Positions 7,442 through 16,250 of a DNA stretch of 64,000 nucleotides are shown here, piece by piece. The translations under genes were made by a program, and so were the position numbers. This stretch comes from Pedosphaera sp. (GTDB lineage Bacteria > Verrucomicrobiota > Verrucomicrobiia > Limisphaerales > Pedosphaeraceae). The stretch spans positions 1 to 64,000 of the forward strand of contig JAQGPC010000295.1 of assembly GCA_028293285.1 (NCBI GenBank). The letters are read 5' to 3'. The notes under the pieces are model-generated. The model was given only the letters and a program-made list of their open reading frames with translations. It made no database searches and was not told where the DNA came from. Every line of letters starts with the position of its first letter. Position 1 is the first letter of the stretch.

Positions 7442-9097
7442 ATGAATGTAAAGCCGGTTATCGAACGTGAGTTGCGGGTGCAGGCCCGCCAATCATTCAC
7501 CTACGTCCTGCGGATGGTGGGAGTAACCACACTGCTTTTTGTCTGCTTTTACTTTGCCGCCACTGAAGGCTTTATACCCGAATTCGGCAGTAAGCTATTT
7601 GGCTATATCAATTTCACCTTGTTTTGCTCCGTATGGATATTGGTCCCACCGTTGGCCGCGGATTGCATCAGCCGCGAAAAGCGGGAAGGCACACTTGGTT
7701 TGCTATTTCTGACTCCATTGAAGGCACGTGATATTGTACTGGCAAAGGGATTGGTCCATGGTTTACGGGCTTTTACCCTTTGGCTGGCGGTCTTGCCGGT
7801 GATGACCATTCCCTTTTTAATCGGCGGCGTCACCTGGCAGGAAGCGGTTACCTGCGGCCTTGTCAATTTCAGTTCTATATGCTGGGCTTTGGCTGCTGGC
7901 GTAATGGCCTCCGCTACTGGCAAAGTTTGGCTGCGTTGTCTTTTGATGGCTTATATACTCGCCGCATTTTTTTTCACCCTATTTGGTTATATCAATGGAA
8001 TCAGCATTATTGGAACGGTCGGTAATTATTCTCCATTCTTCCGTACCCGCTCATTCTCCACCATTTCCACAGAAGGCGTGATTTCCATGGGCCTCTACTA
8101 TGCCACAGATTTTGGTGGTTCATGGGGTCCATTGTTGGCTTTGATACCTCCGAAGGGGCATTCGGCGTGGCTCTGGTGCCAAGGTGGGGTGGCTTTGGTG
8201 TCACTCATCGCCTTGTTGATTGTCATCAGAATTGCGGCCTTGCGATTGCGCCAAGGCTGGCAGGACAAACCTCCTTCGAAACAGCAGGTCAAAATGGAAA
8301 AAATATTTTGCACACCGGTATTGTGGGTTGGATTCCTACAGCGCTGGATGCGTCGTAAATTGGAACGCAATCCGATTGGCTGGCTCGAACAACGCACGTG
8401 GTCGGGCAGGGTGGTCACGTGGGGATGGTTTGCCATGATGATATCTCTTTATAGCGCGGCGTTGACCGAAGGGTTTCATCGCGGCATTCAAGTACTCCAA
8501 CAATTCATGGCCTGCCTGCTCATTGCTGGAGTTACCGTAAGCGCGGCAGGCAGTTTCCGGCGCGAACGTGAAACCGGCGTATTGGAACTGCTTCTCGTCT
8601 CGCCGATCACCGAGGCGCAGATTATTACAGGCCGCCTTCGCGGTTTGTGGGGCCAATTTTTGCCGGCCATGGTTATGTTGCTGGCCATCTGGATGTACTT
8701 TGGCACCATGATAAATCAGCGGGTTGATTTTGAATCAATTCGCCTCTATGGCCTGGCCTTTCTCACCATGCCCGTGATCGGGCTATACTTCTCCCTGCGG
8801 CGGAGCAACTTTATCAGTTCATTCTTGTTTACCTTGCTGCTGGGGCTGTTATTGCCCATGGGTATCAGGGCAGTGATTGGTTTCCTGTCCAATGTGCTTT
8901 TTGGTTTTGGCGGATATGGCTTTCGTTATAGCGAGTCAGATTCCTATTTGGATATGATTTTGTATTTGTTTTTAAGACTGATTGAATCAACTGCATTTAT
9001 CAGCCTGTGGCAGGGAGTGGTAGCGGTAATGCTTGGGCGGCGACTTTACCGGGACTTGGCCAGCCGTAATTTTCCTTTTGAAAAAGCATTAACTTAG
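7442..9097 (+). CDS. ABC-2 type permease, second of three paralogues
   Basis: The 551-residue protein starts MNVKPVIERELRVQARQ, aligned with its neighbours on both sides. The N-half motif is SREKREGTLGLLFLTPLKA and the C-half equivalent is RERETGVLELLLVSPITE, again a two-fold internal repeat of the ABC-2 coupling region. About twelve transmembrane segments are visible. It starts 16 bp after the first permease. It is the most diverged of the three in its opening residues and lacks the Pro-rich tail. Confidence 0.9.
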   Translation: MNVKPVIERELRVQARQSFTYVLRMVGVTTLLFVCFYFAATEGFIPEFGSKLFGYINFTLFCSVWILVPPLAADCISREKREGTLGLLFLTPLKARDIVLAKGLVHGLRAFTLWLAVLPVMTIPFLIGGVTWQEAVTCGLVNFSSICWALAAGVMASATGKVWLRCLLMAYILAAFFFTLFGYINGISIIGTVGNYSPFFRTRSFSTISTEGVISMGLYYATDFGGSWGPLLALIPPKGHSAWLWCQGGVALVSLIALLIVIRIAALRLRQGWQDKPPSKQQVKMEKIFCTPVLWVGFLQRWMRRKLERNPIGWLEQRTWSGRVVTWGWFAMMISLYSAALTEGFHRGIQVLQQFMACLLIAGVTVSAAGSFRRERETGVLELLLVSPITEAQIITGRLRGLWGQFLPAMVMLLAIWMYFGTMINQRVDFESIRLYGLAFLTMPVIGLYFSLRRSNFISSFLFTLLLGLLLPMGIRAVIGFLSNVLFGFGGYGFRYSESDSYLDMILYLFLRLIESTAFISLWQGVVAVMLGRRLYRDLASRNFPFEKALT

Positions 9098-9153
9098 CAA
9101 GCAGATGACATTGACAGCATGAACACGAAATTGGGACTCTACCTTCCAGTCGC

Positions 9154-10827
9154 ATGACCTTTCTGCCCATCGTTGAACGTGAACTGCGCGTGGCCGCGCG
9201 CCGCCGTGCCACGTACTGGTTGCGCTCTGCCATCGCGCTGGGGGCGATTATCATTGGCGTATGTGTTGACCTTTCCTATCACAACCGGCCACCCCGCGAA
9301 TTTGGCCAGAACCTGTTCCAAATCCTTTCGATGCTGTCCTTTCTCTACTGTCTCGTTGCGGGGGTGCGCTCGACGGCGGATTGTCTGAGTGAAGAAAAAC
9401 GGGAAGGAACGCTTGGTTTGTTGTTTCTTACTGACCTGAAGGGATACGATGTGGTTTTCGGCAAGCTCGTCGCCACTTCCTTGAACGGCTTCTATGGGTT
9501 GATGGCAATTTTTCCGGTATTGGCGATTCCGCTGCTGATGGGCGGTATCACTAATGGAGAATTCTGGCGCATGGCCCTGGTGCTGATAGACACCTTCTTA
9601 TTTTCGTTATCCATGGGAATTCTTGTCTCAGCCATGAGTAAAAGCCCACGCAAAGCCATGGCGGCAACTTTTATCATGATCGTATTTTTCGCGGCTGCAC
9701 TGCCGGCTTGCACCGCCTGGATACCCTGGTTTTACCGTTCTCCAAAGTTAGCGGCTCTGTTGATGGTGCCGTGTCCCTTCCAGGCTTTTGGTCTCGTTTT
9801 CGACTCGTCCTATGTTCCCGGTGCGAAACATTTCTGGTGGTCGATTGCTGTGATACATGCGTTAACCTGGATTTTTCTTTTAGTGTCCTGTGCGATAGTG
9901 CCTCGCTCGTGGCAGGACAAACCATCCGGCTCAAAAGCCCTTCGCTGGGGCGAACGCTGGCATCGTTGGAATTATGGCGATTCGGCGGATCGTCGCGCTT
10001 TCCGCACACGATTACTTGATATCAACGCGTTCTTTTGGCTGGCGGGTCGCGCTCGCGCAAAACCAGCCCACGTCTGGCTCATTCTTGCGTTGATCGCGTG
10101 TTTGTGGGCGTGGGGTTGTATCGAATATGGCAGTGACTGGTTCAACGAGGCAATTTATTTTGCCACCGCCATTATTTTAAATTTGATGCTCAAAATCTGG
10201 GTTGCCTCGGAAGCTGGCAAGCGTCTCGGCGAAGACCGTCAAAGCGGTTCCCTGGAATGGCTCCTATCCACCCCGCTAAGTGTGCCAGACATATTGCGCG
10301 GTCAATGGCTTGCTTTGAAACGGCAATTTCTCGGTCCCGTTGTGGCAATAATTATTATCGAGATTATTTTCATGCTGGCGCCGTTGGCCAGTTCCAGATC
10401 GGATGCGGAGGATGGTGTTACATTTACCTGGATAGCGGGAATTCTCATGCTGGTGGCGGATTTGATTGCGCTTGGCTGGCTCGGAATGTGGACCGGCCTT
10501 ACCTCCAAAAATCCCAATCGAGCCACCAGCATTACAGTCACTAAAATTTTAGTGCTGCCCTGGATTCTTCTCATGGCAGCAGTTCTCTTCATAACCGTAT
10601 TATCCATTGGCATCCCCTTTAATGCAGATTGGAAATTCTTCCTCGGTTTATGGTTCGCGTTGGGAATAATGGTGGATTTAGTCTTCGGAATAAGCGCGCG
10701 GCGCAAACTTCACGCTGAATTTCGCATTGTGGCAATGCAACGTTTCATGCCTTCAAAATCGCTCACGAGCGGATGGTTCAAGCGCAACGAACCGGCTCCC
10801 AGCCTGCCGCCTGTCATTGCTGCCTGA
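9154..10827 (+). CDS. ABC-2 type permease, third of three paralogues
   Basis: The 557-residue protein starts MTFLPIVERELRVAARRR. It carries EEKREGTLGLLFLTDLKG in the first half and RQSGSLEWLLSTPLSVPD in the second, so it is also a fused two-half permease. It ends the ABC gene run, 110 bp before tRNA-Ser. It is more similar to the first permease than to the second in the N-terminal motif. No Shine-Dalgarno site is obvious; coupling to the upstream gene across a 56-bp gap is less certain than elsewhere in the cluster. Confidence 0.9.
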   Translation: MTFLPIVERELRVAARRRATYWLRSAIALGAIIIGVCVDLSYHNRPPREFGQNLFQILSMLSFLYCLVAGVRSTADCLSEEKREGTLGLLFLTDLKGYDVVFGKLVATSLNGFYGLMAIFPVLAIPLLMGGITNGEFWRMALVLIDTFLFSLSMGILVSAMSKSPRKAMAATFIMIVFFAAALPACTAWIPWFYRSPKLAALLMVPCPFQAFGLVFDSSYVPGAKHFWWSIAVIHALTWIFLLVSCAIVPRSWQDKPSGSKALRWGERWHRWNYGDSADRRAFRTRLLDINAFFWLAGRARAKPAHVWLILALIACLWAWGCIEYGSDWFNEAIYFATAIILNLMLKIWVASEAGKRLGEDRQSGSLEWLLSTPLSVPDILRGQWLALKRQFLGPVVAIIIIEIIFMLAPLASSRSDAEDGVTFTWIAGILMLVADLIALGWLGMWTGLTSKNPNRATSITVTKILVLPWILLMAAVLFITVLSIGIPFNADWKFFLGLWFALGIMVDLVFGISARRKLHAEFRIVAMQRFMPSKSLTSGWFKRNEPAPSLPPVIAA

Positions 10828-10937
10828 TCACCAAGAAATGCGCTGGCGTTTATGACTTTAAAGCGATATAACAGGAAAGTTATTGCAGGAAATTTTTCTT
10901 GAGTGATTTTTATATCCACTGTTCAGTAGTGGAGGCA

Positions 10938-11027
10938 GGAGAGATGGCTGAGTGGCCTAAAGCGCAGGTTTGCTAAACCTGTGAACGGGAAACTGTTCCG
11001 AGGGTTCGAATCCCTCTCTCTCCGCCA
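10938..11027 (+). tRNA. tRNA-Ser(GCT)
   Basis: The acceptor arms GGAGAGA (10938-10944) and TCTCTCC (11017-11023) pair perfectly, followed by G and an encoded CCA. The anticodon loop is TTGCTAA between CAGGT and ACCTG, giving anticodon GCT, which reads AGC and AGU serine codons. A long variable arm (GAACGGGAAACTGTTC) marks a class II tRNA, as expected for serine. The T-arm is GAGGG-TTCGAAT-CCCTC. Confidence 0.97.
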
Positions 11028-11051
11028 TCCCACTCGTACTGCCAATATCGT

Positions 11052-11459
11052 ATGTCCTCGTTTAAAGAATTAAAGCAGGCGGAAAAAAGCGCGGCTCAGC
11101 AACAACAATTGCTTTCGGAGCTTAATACCCTTGCACGTCAAATCGAGCGTTGTGCGGAAACGGTTGCCGGTCTCCAGGCTGAACTGGCTGCAATCAATGC
11201 CAAATATCCCGGCACGCGCACCACGCGCGAGGATATTGCCTTCCTTACTGATTTGCTCAAATGCGCAAACAAGAAGCTGGGCTGGGAAAAGCAGCTTGCG
11301 AGCTTGCGCAAGCGGACACCCGAGTTGATGGAGAAAATGTCCATGTTGCTTAACGACCCAAAAAACCCTCCCGCCGAACAAGTCCGTATGGAAATGCTCC
11401 AAACCTTGCAGGGCATTCAAGCTGCAATGGAACGTCTGCAAAGTCTGGATATGAGTTAA
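11052..11459 (+). CDS. Hypothetical coiled-coil protein
   Basis: The 135-residue product is soluble, charged and largely helical. Heptad-like patterns occur over residues 1-50 (KELKQAEKSAAQQQQLLSEL) and again at the C-terminus (ERLQSLDMS). No signal peptide or membrane segment is present. It starts 24 bp after the tRNA on the same strand and stands alone. I do not recognise a family. Codon use is like that of neighbouring real genes. Confidence 0.65.
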   Translation: MSSFKELKQAEKSAAQQQQLLSELNTLARQIERCAETVAGLQAELAAINAKYPGTRTTREDIAFLTDLLKCANKKLGWEKQLASLRKRTPELMEKMSMLLNDPKNPPAEQVRMEMLQTLQGIQAAMERLQSLDMS

Positions 11460-11570
11460 TTTGCCAGTTCCAAATGCCTTTTCAGCATGGATTTTGACGG
11501 TTGAATAATCCTGCAAAATGGTCTAAATGCACTACTTGTGAATTCTTTGATGGTACGCCATTTTAGCACT

Positions 11571-12095
11571 ATGAATGCGAAATTGATTTTTACTGCCGCA
11601 GGCATGACAGCGGCGTTATTGTTTGCCGGTTGCCAATCAATTCCACCGGGAGCGGAACGCGGCCCGAATGGCACCATGGCTTATGATGTGTTGGTGGATG
11701 CTTCTGCCCCGGGCGCGCGCATCCGGGCAAACGGCGCTGACATGGGGAATACGCCAGTGCATTTAAAAATCTACGGCGATCCGGACGGGACATTCCATGA
11801 CTTTGGTTCTTACGCCTATGTGGTGGAAGCGTTGCCGCTAACTACCAATCAGTTTGCGCAAACACGGTATTTCCAGACCGGCCATTTGATGACTCCGGAG
11901 GATCATATTCCACCGCAAATTTACTTTGATATGAACCAGCCGCCGCCTCCGGCTCAACCGAGTTACCCGCCTGCCACTTATTACGGTGCGCCGCCCCCTG
12001 CATATTACGCTCCTCCCCCCTATTATTATGGGCCGGGGGTAGGGATCTACGTTGGTCCAGGCTATGGTCCCTATCGACGTTATCGCCGTTGGTAA
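11571..12095 (+). CDS. Lipoprotein with Pro/Tyr-rich tail
   Basis: The product is 174 residues from ATG 11571; a GTG at 11538 would add 11 residues ahead of the signal sequence and is less likely. The N-terminus MNAKLIFTAAGMTAALLFAGC is a lipoprotein signal with lipobox LFAGC, so the mature protein should be attached through Cys21 to a membrane in the periplasm. The middle part has a PEGA-like feel (DASAPGARIRANGADMGNTP). The last 50 residues are low-complexity, rich in Pro, Tyr and Gly, ending YRRYRRW. The function is unknown. The terminator at 12189-12215 closes the unit. Confidence 0.8.
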   Translation: MNAKLIFTAAGMTAALLFAGCQSIPPGAERGPNGTMAYDVLVDASAPGARIRANGADMGNTPVHLKIYGDPDGTFHDFGSYAYVVEALPLTTNQFAQTRYFQTGHLMTPEDHIPPQIYFDMNQPPPPAQPSYPPATYYGAPPPAYYAPPPYYYGPGVGIYVGPGYGPYRRYRRW

Positions 12096-12188
12096 ATTTA
12101 AAATATCAAACAGGGAAGCTGGAGGATTTTACCCCATGGCCTCTCAATCCTGATTCTCGTAAATTTCATATGTAGTTTAGTAAAGCGC

Positions 12189-12215
12189 GGCGACCCTGAG
12201 TGGGGTCGCCTTTTG
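12189..12215 (+). terminator. Rho-independent terminator after the lipoprotein gene
   Basis: GGCGACCC (12189-12196), a 5-nt loop TGAGT, and GGGTCGCC (12203-12210) form a perfect 8-bp GC-rich stem followed by TTTTG. It lies about 95 bp past the stop codon of the lipoprotein gene. Confidence 0.85.
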
Positions 12216-12493
12216 CTTTGCAAAACTCAGCAGGAATTGGTCATTTGATTGATGGGATGGCTTTATGTATTAATGTTCGGCTGACATCTTGTGAAGAATG
12301 ATTTGCATCCTGCCTGGTCAATCATCTGCAATCAAACAAACGAATCGGTGCGCTTTTAAGAAACTTTGACGCCAATGGTTTCATTTGCCGTGTCGGCCTT
12401 ATGTCACAGCTTCCCGGATTGCCTTAATGCAATCTTGAGCAGTTCCAACTGCATCAGGTCTAATAGGCGTGTTCACTTGAGTGAAGACGTAAC

Positions 12494-12652
12494 ATGGATT
12501 TTGAACTGCTATTTAGATCGATTAAAGAAGCCTGCCAAGAGTCGCCAATATTACTATTGCTGGCTTTTCTGATGGTATGCGCGTTAACCTTCATTATTGT
12601 CGACGCACACAAGCATAAAAAAATACGTCCTGGAGGGCGTCGTCTAAAATAA
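12494..12652 (+). CDS. Putative 52-residue single-span membrane protein
   Basis: ATG 12494 opens a frame of 52 residues. It starts MDFELLFRSIKEACQ, then has one hydrophobic helix (residues about 18-36, PILLLLAFLMVCALTFIIV) and ends in a basic tail rich in His, Lys and Arg (HKHKKIRPGGRR). The layout of short acidic N-terminus, single span and positive C-terminus is typical of small membrane proteins. A weak GTGAAG site lies upstream. No family is recognised, and chance occurrence cannot be excluded at this length. Confidence 0.5.
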   Translation: MDFELLFRSIKEACQESPILLLLAFLMVCALTFIIVDAHKHKKIRPGGRRLK

Positions 12653-13082
12653 TGGATTTCTCCATTTTGAAGATTTCAAATCTATAAGAAGACGGTACAC
12701 ATCAACCAAGCGGGTAGGCGGCCTTAAAAGTAAAGGGGACGGACCCCGGATAGAGCCGCCCCCCACTAACATCCCTCAATGAGGAACCAATGTTAATATG
12801 CCATTGCTTATGACAGTTGCAAATCGCTGCAACCTTTCTGGTCGGTCTCTCAATAGAATAGCTTTGGCTAATGAAGCTTTTCTAAGTGGTTGATGCATAG
12901 CAAAAACAGAGCGGCTCAATTAAATGAGTCGCTCGAACTTGATTATCCTTTCATCCGAGAACTACGGGACCGATCAAGATGAATAAAAATAAACCTTATC
13001 CTCCTTGTCGCCAATAGGGACTTCGTCCCATAATGAGGTGTGCTATCACTTCCACAGTGGTTCTACAACGACTGAAATGTTG
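12653..13082. other. Gene-free interval
   Basis: No coding frame is supported. The interval is AT-richer than its surroundings. A hairpin at 12909-12934 is its only clear structure. A short C-rich stretch near 12740-12770 (acggaccccgg, gccgcccccc) has no interpretation. Confidence 0.4.
12909..12934. other. 10-bp hairpin without U-tract
   Basis: GAGCGGCTCA (12909-12918) pairs with TGAGTCGCTC (12925-12934), with one G-T pair and a 6-nt AT loop. No T-run follows on either side, so it is not a classical terminator. It lies between two small membrane-protein genes. Confidence 0.5.
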
Positions 13083-13256
13083 ATGAAGAAAACAAACAAA
13101 CCCAGGTCTGCGATCCGAGATTTCTTTTCACCTGCCAATGCGTATGACCAAAAGCGGCCATATCGGACTTTTCTATACGCACTTTTGATAGGAATTGTAG
13201 TTGCCGTGGCTTTCGGTTTCGCACTGTATTATTTGAACAAGAACCGGCGTTTTTAA
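13083..13256 (+). CDS. Small single-span membrane protein
   Basis: From ATG 13083 the product is 57 residues: a basic N-terminus (MKKTNKPRSAIRDFF), then one transmembrane helix at about residues 31-51 (LYALLIGIVVAVAFGFALYYL) and KNRRF at the end. The frame is open from 13005, but the residues added there look non-coding. ATG 13077 is equally possible. No family is recognised. It resembles the 52-residue protein at 12494 only in general design. Confidence 0.6.
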   Translation: MKKTNKPRSAIRDFFSPANAYDQKRPYRTFLYALLIGIVVAVAFGFALYYLNKNRRF

Positions 13257-13344
13257 TACGTAAACCGGAGCAGTTCATTTAGTAATTTTCTTCTCAGAAT
13301 TTATTGGCGAACCAGTATTCTTAGGATAGACCCATGCAGATTTT

Positions 13345-14220
13345 ATGAGGATTCTTTGTATTCACGCGCATTTTGATGATTTTGAGTTTGTGGCGGCGGG
13401 CATATTCGAAGTATGGCGGCGCAAGCTCGGCTCCGATTTGAAGGCAAAGGTCATTGTTTGCACGGATGGCAAGGCTGGCCATCATTTTCGCACCCGGGAA
13501 GAAACCGGTCGCATCCGTTTGCAAGAGCAACAGGAATCGGCTCGCATCGGTGGATATGAATTTGCGTCATTGAAACTCCCGAACGGTCACTCACCTCGCG
13601 AAGCTTGCCTGCAGGTTACGCCTGACTTGCTGGCCAGCTTGTGGAAAGCAATTCGCGAGTTCGAACCCGATTACCTTTTTTGTCCGCCACTGGCGGCTGA
13701 CCCTCTTGCCGGTGTTCACGTGGATCATATTGCCGTGGCTCAGGCAGTGCGCCAGGTGGCTTATATGATCAATGTGCCGCATGCGTTCACCCTGGAATAT
13801 CCGGCGGATGAAACCAAGCCACAACCCTGCAAGGTTCCAGTCATTCTGAATGTTTACGACGGCTATATGGCGGGCGCCAACGCATTGGATGTTGCCGTGG
13901 ACATCGAAGAAGCATTCCCAAAAGTTTGTGAGATGTCTTGGTGTCATCAATCGCAGATTGCTGAATGGCTTCCCTGGGTAGGCAGGCATGACATGGCTCC
14001 GCCCAAATCACTATCCGATTGGTCCATGGCTTTGCGCCAGCGTTTTGAAATCCGTCAACGCAAACTTGGCGTTGAATCGCCACGATTGTTCGAGTTCTTC
14101 AACGTGACAGCATGGGGAACCGTCCCCAGCTACGAGCAGATATTGAAAGATCTGCCGAACATTATTCCTGCCGCATCCAATCTCGAACGGCTCAAGGAAC
14201 GATTAATCCGGTTCAGTTGA
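13345..14220 (+). CDS. PIG-L/LmbE family deacetylase
   Basis: The 291-residue protein has the family's metal site near the N-terminus as HAHFDDFEF (residues 7-15), the AHPDDxE motif with Phe in place of Pro. The second metal motif is HVDHIAVAQAV. These enzymes remove N-acetyl groups from sugars such as GlcNAc-linked substrates using zinc. No signal peptide is seen, so it should act in the cytoplasm. It converges with the phosphohexomutase gene, with seven bases between stop codons. The exact substrate is not readable. Confidence 0.85.
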   Translation: MRILCIHAHFDDFEFVAAGIFEVWRRKLGSDLKAKVIVCTDGKAGHHFRTREETGRIRLQEQQESARIGGYEFASLKLPNGHSPREACLQVTPDLLASLWKAIREFEPDYLFCPPLAADPLAGVHVDHIAVAQAVRQVAYMINVPHAFTLEYPADETKPQPCKVPVILNVYDGYMAGANALDVAVDIEEAFPKVCEMSWCHQSQIAEWLPWVGRHDMAPPKSLSDWSMALRQRFEIRQRKLGVESPRLFEFFNVTAWGTVPSYEQILKDLPNIIPAASNLERLKERLIRFS

Positions 14221-14227
14221 AAGAGAG

Positions 14228-15664
14228 TTACGCTGTCAGCATCTTCTGGCAGGCGGCGCGCAACTTCTTGAGTTGCCCCTCAGACTTGGCCTCAATGTAA
14301 CAGCGAATGAGCGGTTCCGTCCCGCTGGCGCGGAAAGCCACCCACTCACCCTTGGGCAGTAGAAACTTGTAACCATCTGTCGTGATAAATTTTTCCACTT
14401 TGAAAGGGCCAATGACATCCAGACCCGCTCCTAATTTTTTCAACAGCGCTTCTTTCTTCTCGGGTGGAATGGCCACATTGATGCGATCGGTATGAAATTC
14501 GCCGGTCTTCTTCTCAATTTCTTTCAAAATGGCTCCGAGCGATTTTTTCTCCGTCGCGACCAGTTCCGCCATCAAGAGGCAGGCCAAAATTCCATCCTTC
14601 TCAGGCACATGTCCCTTAACACTCAGTCCGCCGGATTCTTCGCCTCCCACAATGATCGGTTCACTTTCCATCAGCGCGCCAATGTATTTGAAACCAACGG
14701 GCGTCTCATGAACTTTTACGCCGAGCATCTCGGCCACTGCATCTACTTGATGACTGGTCGGCACTGTCCGCACCACCGCACCAGTCCAATGCCGGTTTTT
14801 TTTCAAATGGTACAAAGCTAAAGCCAGAATCTGATTAGGGGTGAGCCAGGTGCCGTCTTTGTCCACGATGCCAAACCGATCCGCATCGCCGTCCAATCCC
14901 AACCCAAGCTGTGCTTTTCCGCTCTGGACAAACAAACTGACTTCATGCATCCCTTCCGCATTCGGTTCCGGATGATGTCCACCAAACAATGGATTCAATT
15001 CGTTATGAAAAACCGTAACCTTCGCCCCCGTTTCAATCAGCAACTTATCCAGATAACCGCGCCCGGTTCCGTACATGAGTTCCACGGCAACCTTCAATTT
15101 GGCTTTTTTGATGGTGGCAAAATCAATGAGCTTGCGCAGTTGCTTGAAATAGTCGGGCTGCGGATCAATGGTCTTGCATTGATACGTTCCAATCACCGAG
15201 GCGTTGAAGGTCCAGTTTTGAGCGATGAGTTGGGCAATATGCGCCTCAATCTGTTTGGTAACTTCCGCCGTGGCTGGCGCGCCGTTGCTGGTGGAAAACT
15301 TCAGTCCTTGATACTCTGCTGGATTGTGGCTTGCGGTCATGTTAATCCCGCCAATCGCTTTGCGCGCGCGAATCGTATGCGCAATGACCGGCGTGGGCGT
15401 GTCGCGCTCGCAGAGCAGGGGAGTAAGGCCATTGCTGGCCAACACTTCAGCGGCAGCAAGGGAAAATTCCTTGCCTAAAAAACGTGTGTCATACCCCAGG
15501 ATGACGATTGGTTTGCGACCATGAATAGCCGACTGAGAATTGGCCAACTCGGCCTTCAGATATTGAGCAATTCCTTGCGTAGCCAGGCGCACATTATCAA
15601 ACGTAAAATCGCGTGCAATCAAACCGCGCCAACCGGACGTTCCAAATTTAATCGTGGGGGGCAT
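14228..15664 (-). CDS. Phosphoglucomutase/phosphomannomutase family protein
   Basis: The 478-residue protein has the four-domain alpha-D-phosphohexomutase layout. It shows FGTSGWRG at the start, the active-site serine loop MTASHNPAEYQG, the metal loop GLDGDADRFGIVD, the sugar-binding GGEESGG and the phosphate-binding RASGTEPLIR near the end. It should interconvert hexose 1- and 6-phosphates in the cytoplasm; glucose, mannose or glucosamine specificity cannot be told. nuoA lies 72 bp upstream on the same strand and may be co-transcribed. Confidence 0.93.
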   Translation of the reverse strand: MPPTIKFGTSGWRGLIARDFTFDNVRLATQGIAQYLKAELANSQSAIHGRKPIVILGYDTRFLGKEFSLAAAEVLASNGLTPLLCERDTPTPVIAHTIRARKAIGGINMTASHNPAEYQGLKFSTSNGAPATAEVTKQIEAHIAQLIAQNWTFNASVIGTYQCKTIDPQPDYFKQLRKLIDFATIKKAKLKVAVELMYGTGRGYLDKLLIETGAKVTVFHNELNPLFGGHHPEPNAEGMHEVSLFVQSGKAQLGLGLDGDADRFGIVDKDGTWLTPNQILALALYHLKKNRHWTGAVVRTVPTSHQVDAVAEMLGVKVHETPVGFKYIGALMESEPIIVGGEESGGLSVKGHVPEKDGILACLLMAELVATEKKSLGAILKEIEKKTGEFHTDRINVAIPPEKKEALLKKLGAGLDVIGPFKVEKFITTDGYKFLLPKGEWVAFRASGTEPLIRCYIEAKSEGQLKKLRAACQKMLTA

Positions 15665-15736
15665 AGAAGTATGTAGGGTGCCAAACCGTCGTGAGGTCAG
15701 TTAAATCCGAAATCCGCAATGGCCCATCTCAATGGA

Positions 15737-16123
15737 CTAGTTCTTCCAATCAAAAGCCCGCTTCTTCAGCGCGTAGATATAACCTACGAACAGAATGCCG
15801 AGGAACGTGAGCATGGAACCGAAAATGGCGTTGGCATTTTGCGTGAGCATGTCTTTATAAACAACTGCCCAAGGATAAAGGAAAACGACTTCAATATCGA
15901 ACAGGATGAACAACATCGCCACGAGATAAAATTTCACCGAAAGACGGGTATTTCCTTCTCCGACCGGCAGCATACCGCATTCATAAGCGGTATCCTTGAT
16001 CCGGCTGCGTTTGCCCAATTTGCCGAAAAGCACCGACACGCCCAAGGTCATGGCAGCGAACCCGATCGCTACCAAGCCAAGGATCAATACCGGAATATAT
16101 TGTGCCAACTGCGAATCTTCCAT
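15737..16123 (-). CDS. nuoA: NADH-quinone oxidoreductase subunit A
   Basis: The 128-residue product has three transmembrane helices. It carries the conserved NuoA region YECGMLPVGEGNTRLSVKFY with the loop Cys, then FILFDIEVVFLYPWA. It is a core membrane subunit of respiratory complex I at the junction with the quinone site. nuoB and the remaining nuo genes are not next to it: the following gene on this strand is a phosphohexomutase, and the upstream neighbour is a divergent DUF72 gene. It is thus an isolated nuoA, either part of a split nuo set or an extra copy. Confidence 0.95.
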   Translation of the reverse strand: MEDSQLAQYIPVLILGLVAIGFAAMTLGVSVLFGKLGKRSRIKDTAYECGMLPVGEGNTRLSVKFYLVAMLFILFDIEVVFLYPWAVVYKDMLTQNANAIFGSMLTFLGILFVGYIYALKKRAFDWKN

Positions 16124-16173
16124 GTGCAGAATTTAAAAACGACCACTCGCTTTGGCAAGTGGAATCCCTGAAA

Positions 16174-16250
16174 AAGGAGAAAACCCCATGTCCTTGGCAC
16201 TTGCGGCGATACTGTGGGCGGGGAAACTTGCTATAGGAGCAAGAGTTATG
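16174..16250 (+). promoter_or_regulatory. Two Shine-Dalgarno/ATG pairs in one frame
   Basis: AAGGAG (16174-16179) stands eight bases before ATG 16188. AGGAG (16235-16239) stands eight bases before ATG 16248. Both ATGs are in the same frame and lead into the DUF72 gene. The upper start adds 20 residues (MSLALAAILWAGKLAIGARV). Confidence 0.7.

Noticed and set aside
12366-12572. 68-codon plus-strand frame
   Set aside because: It overlaps the better 52-residue membrane-protein frame, has many Cys and no ribosome site or pattern.
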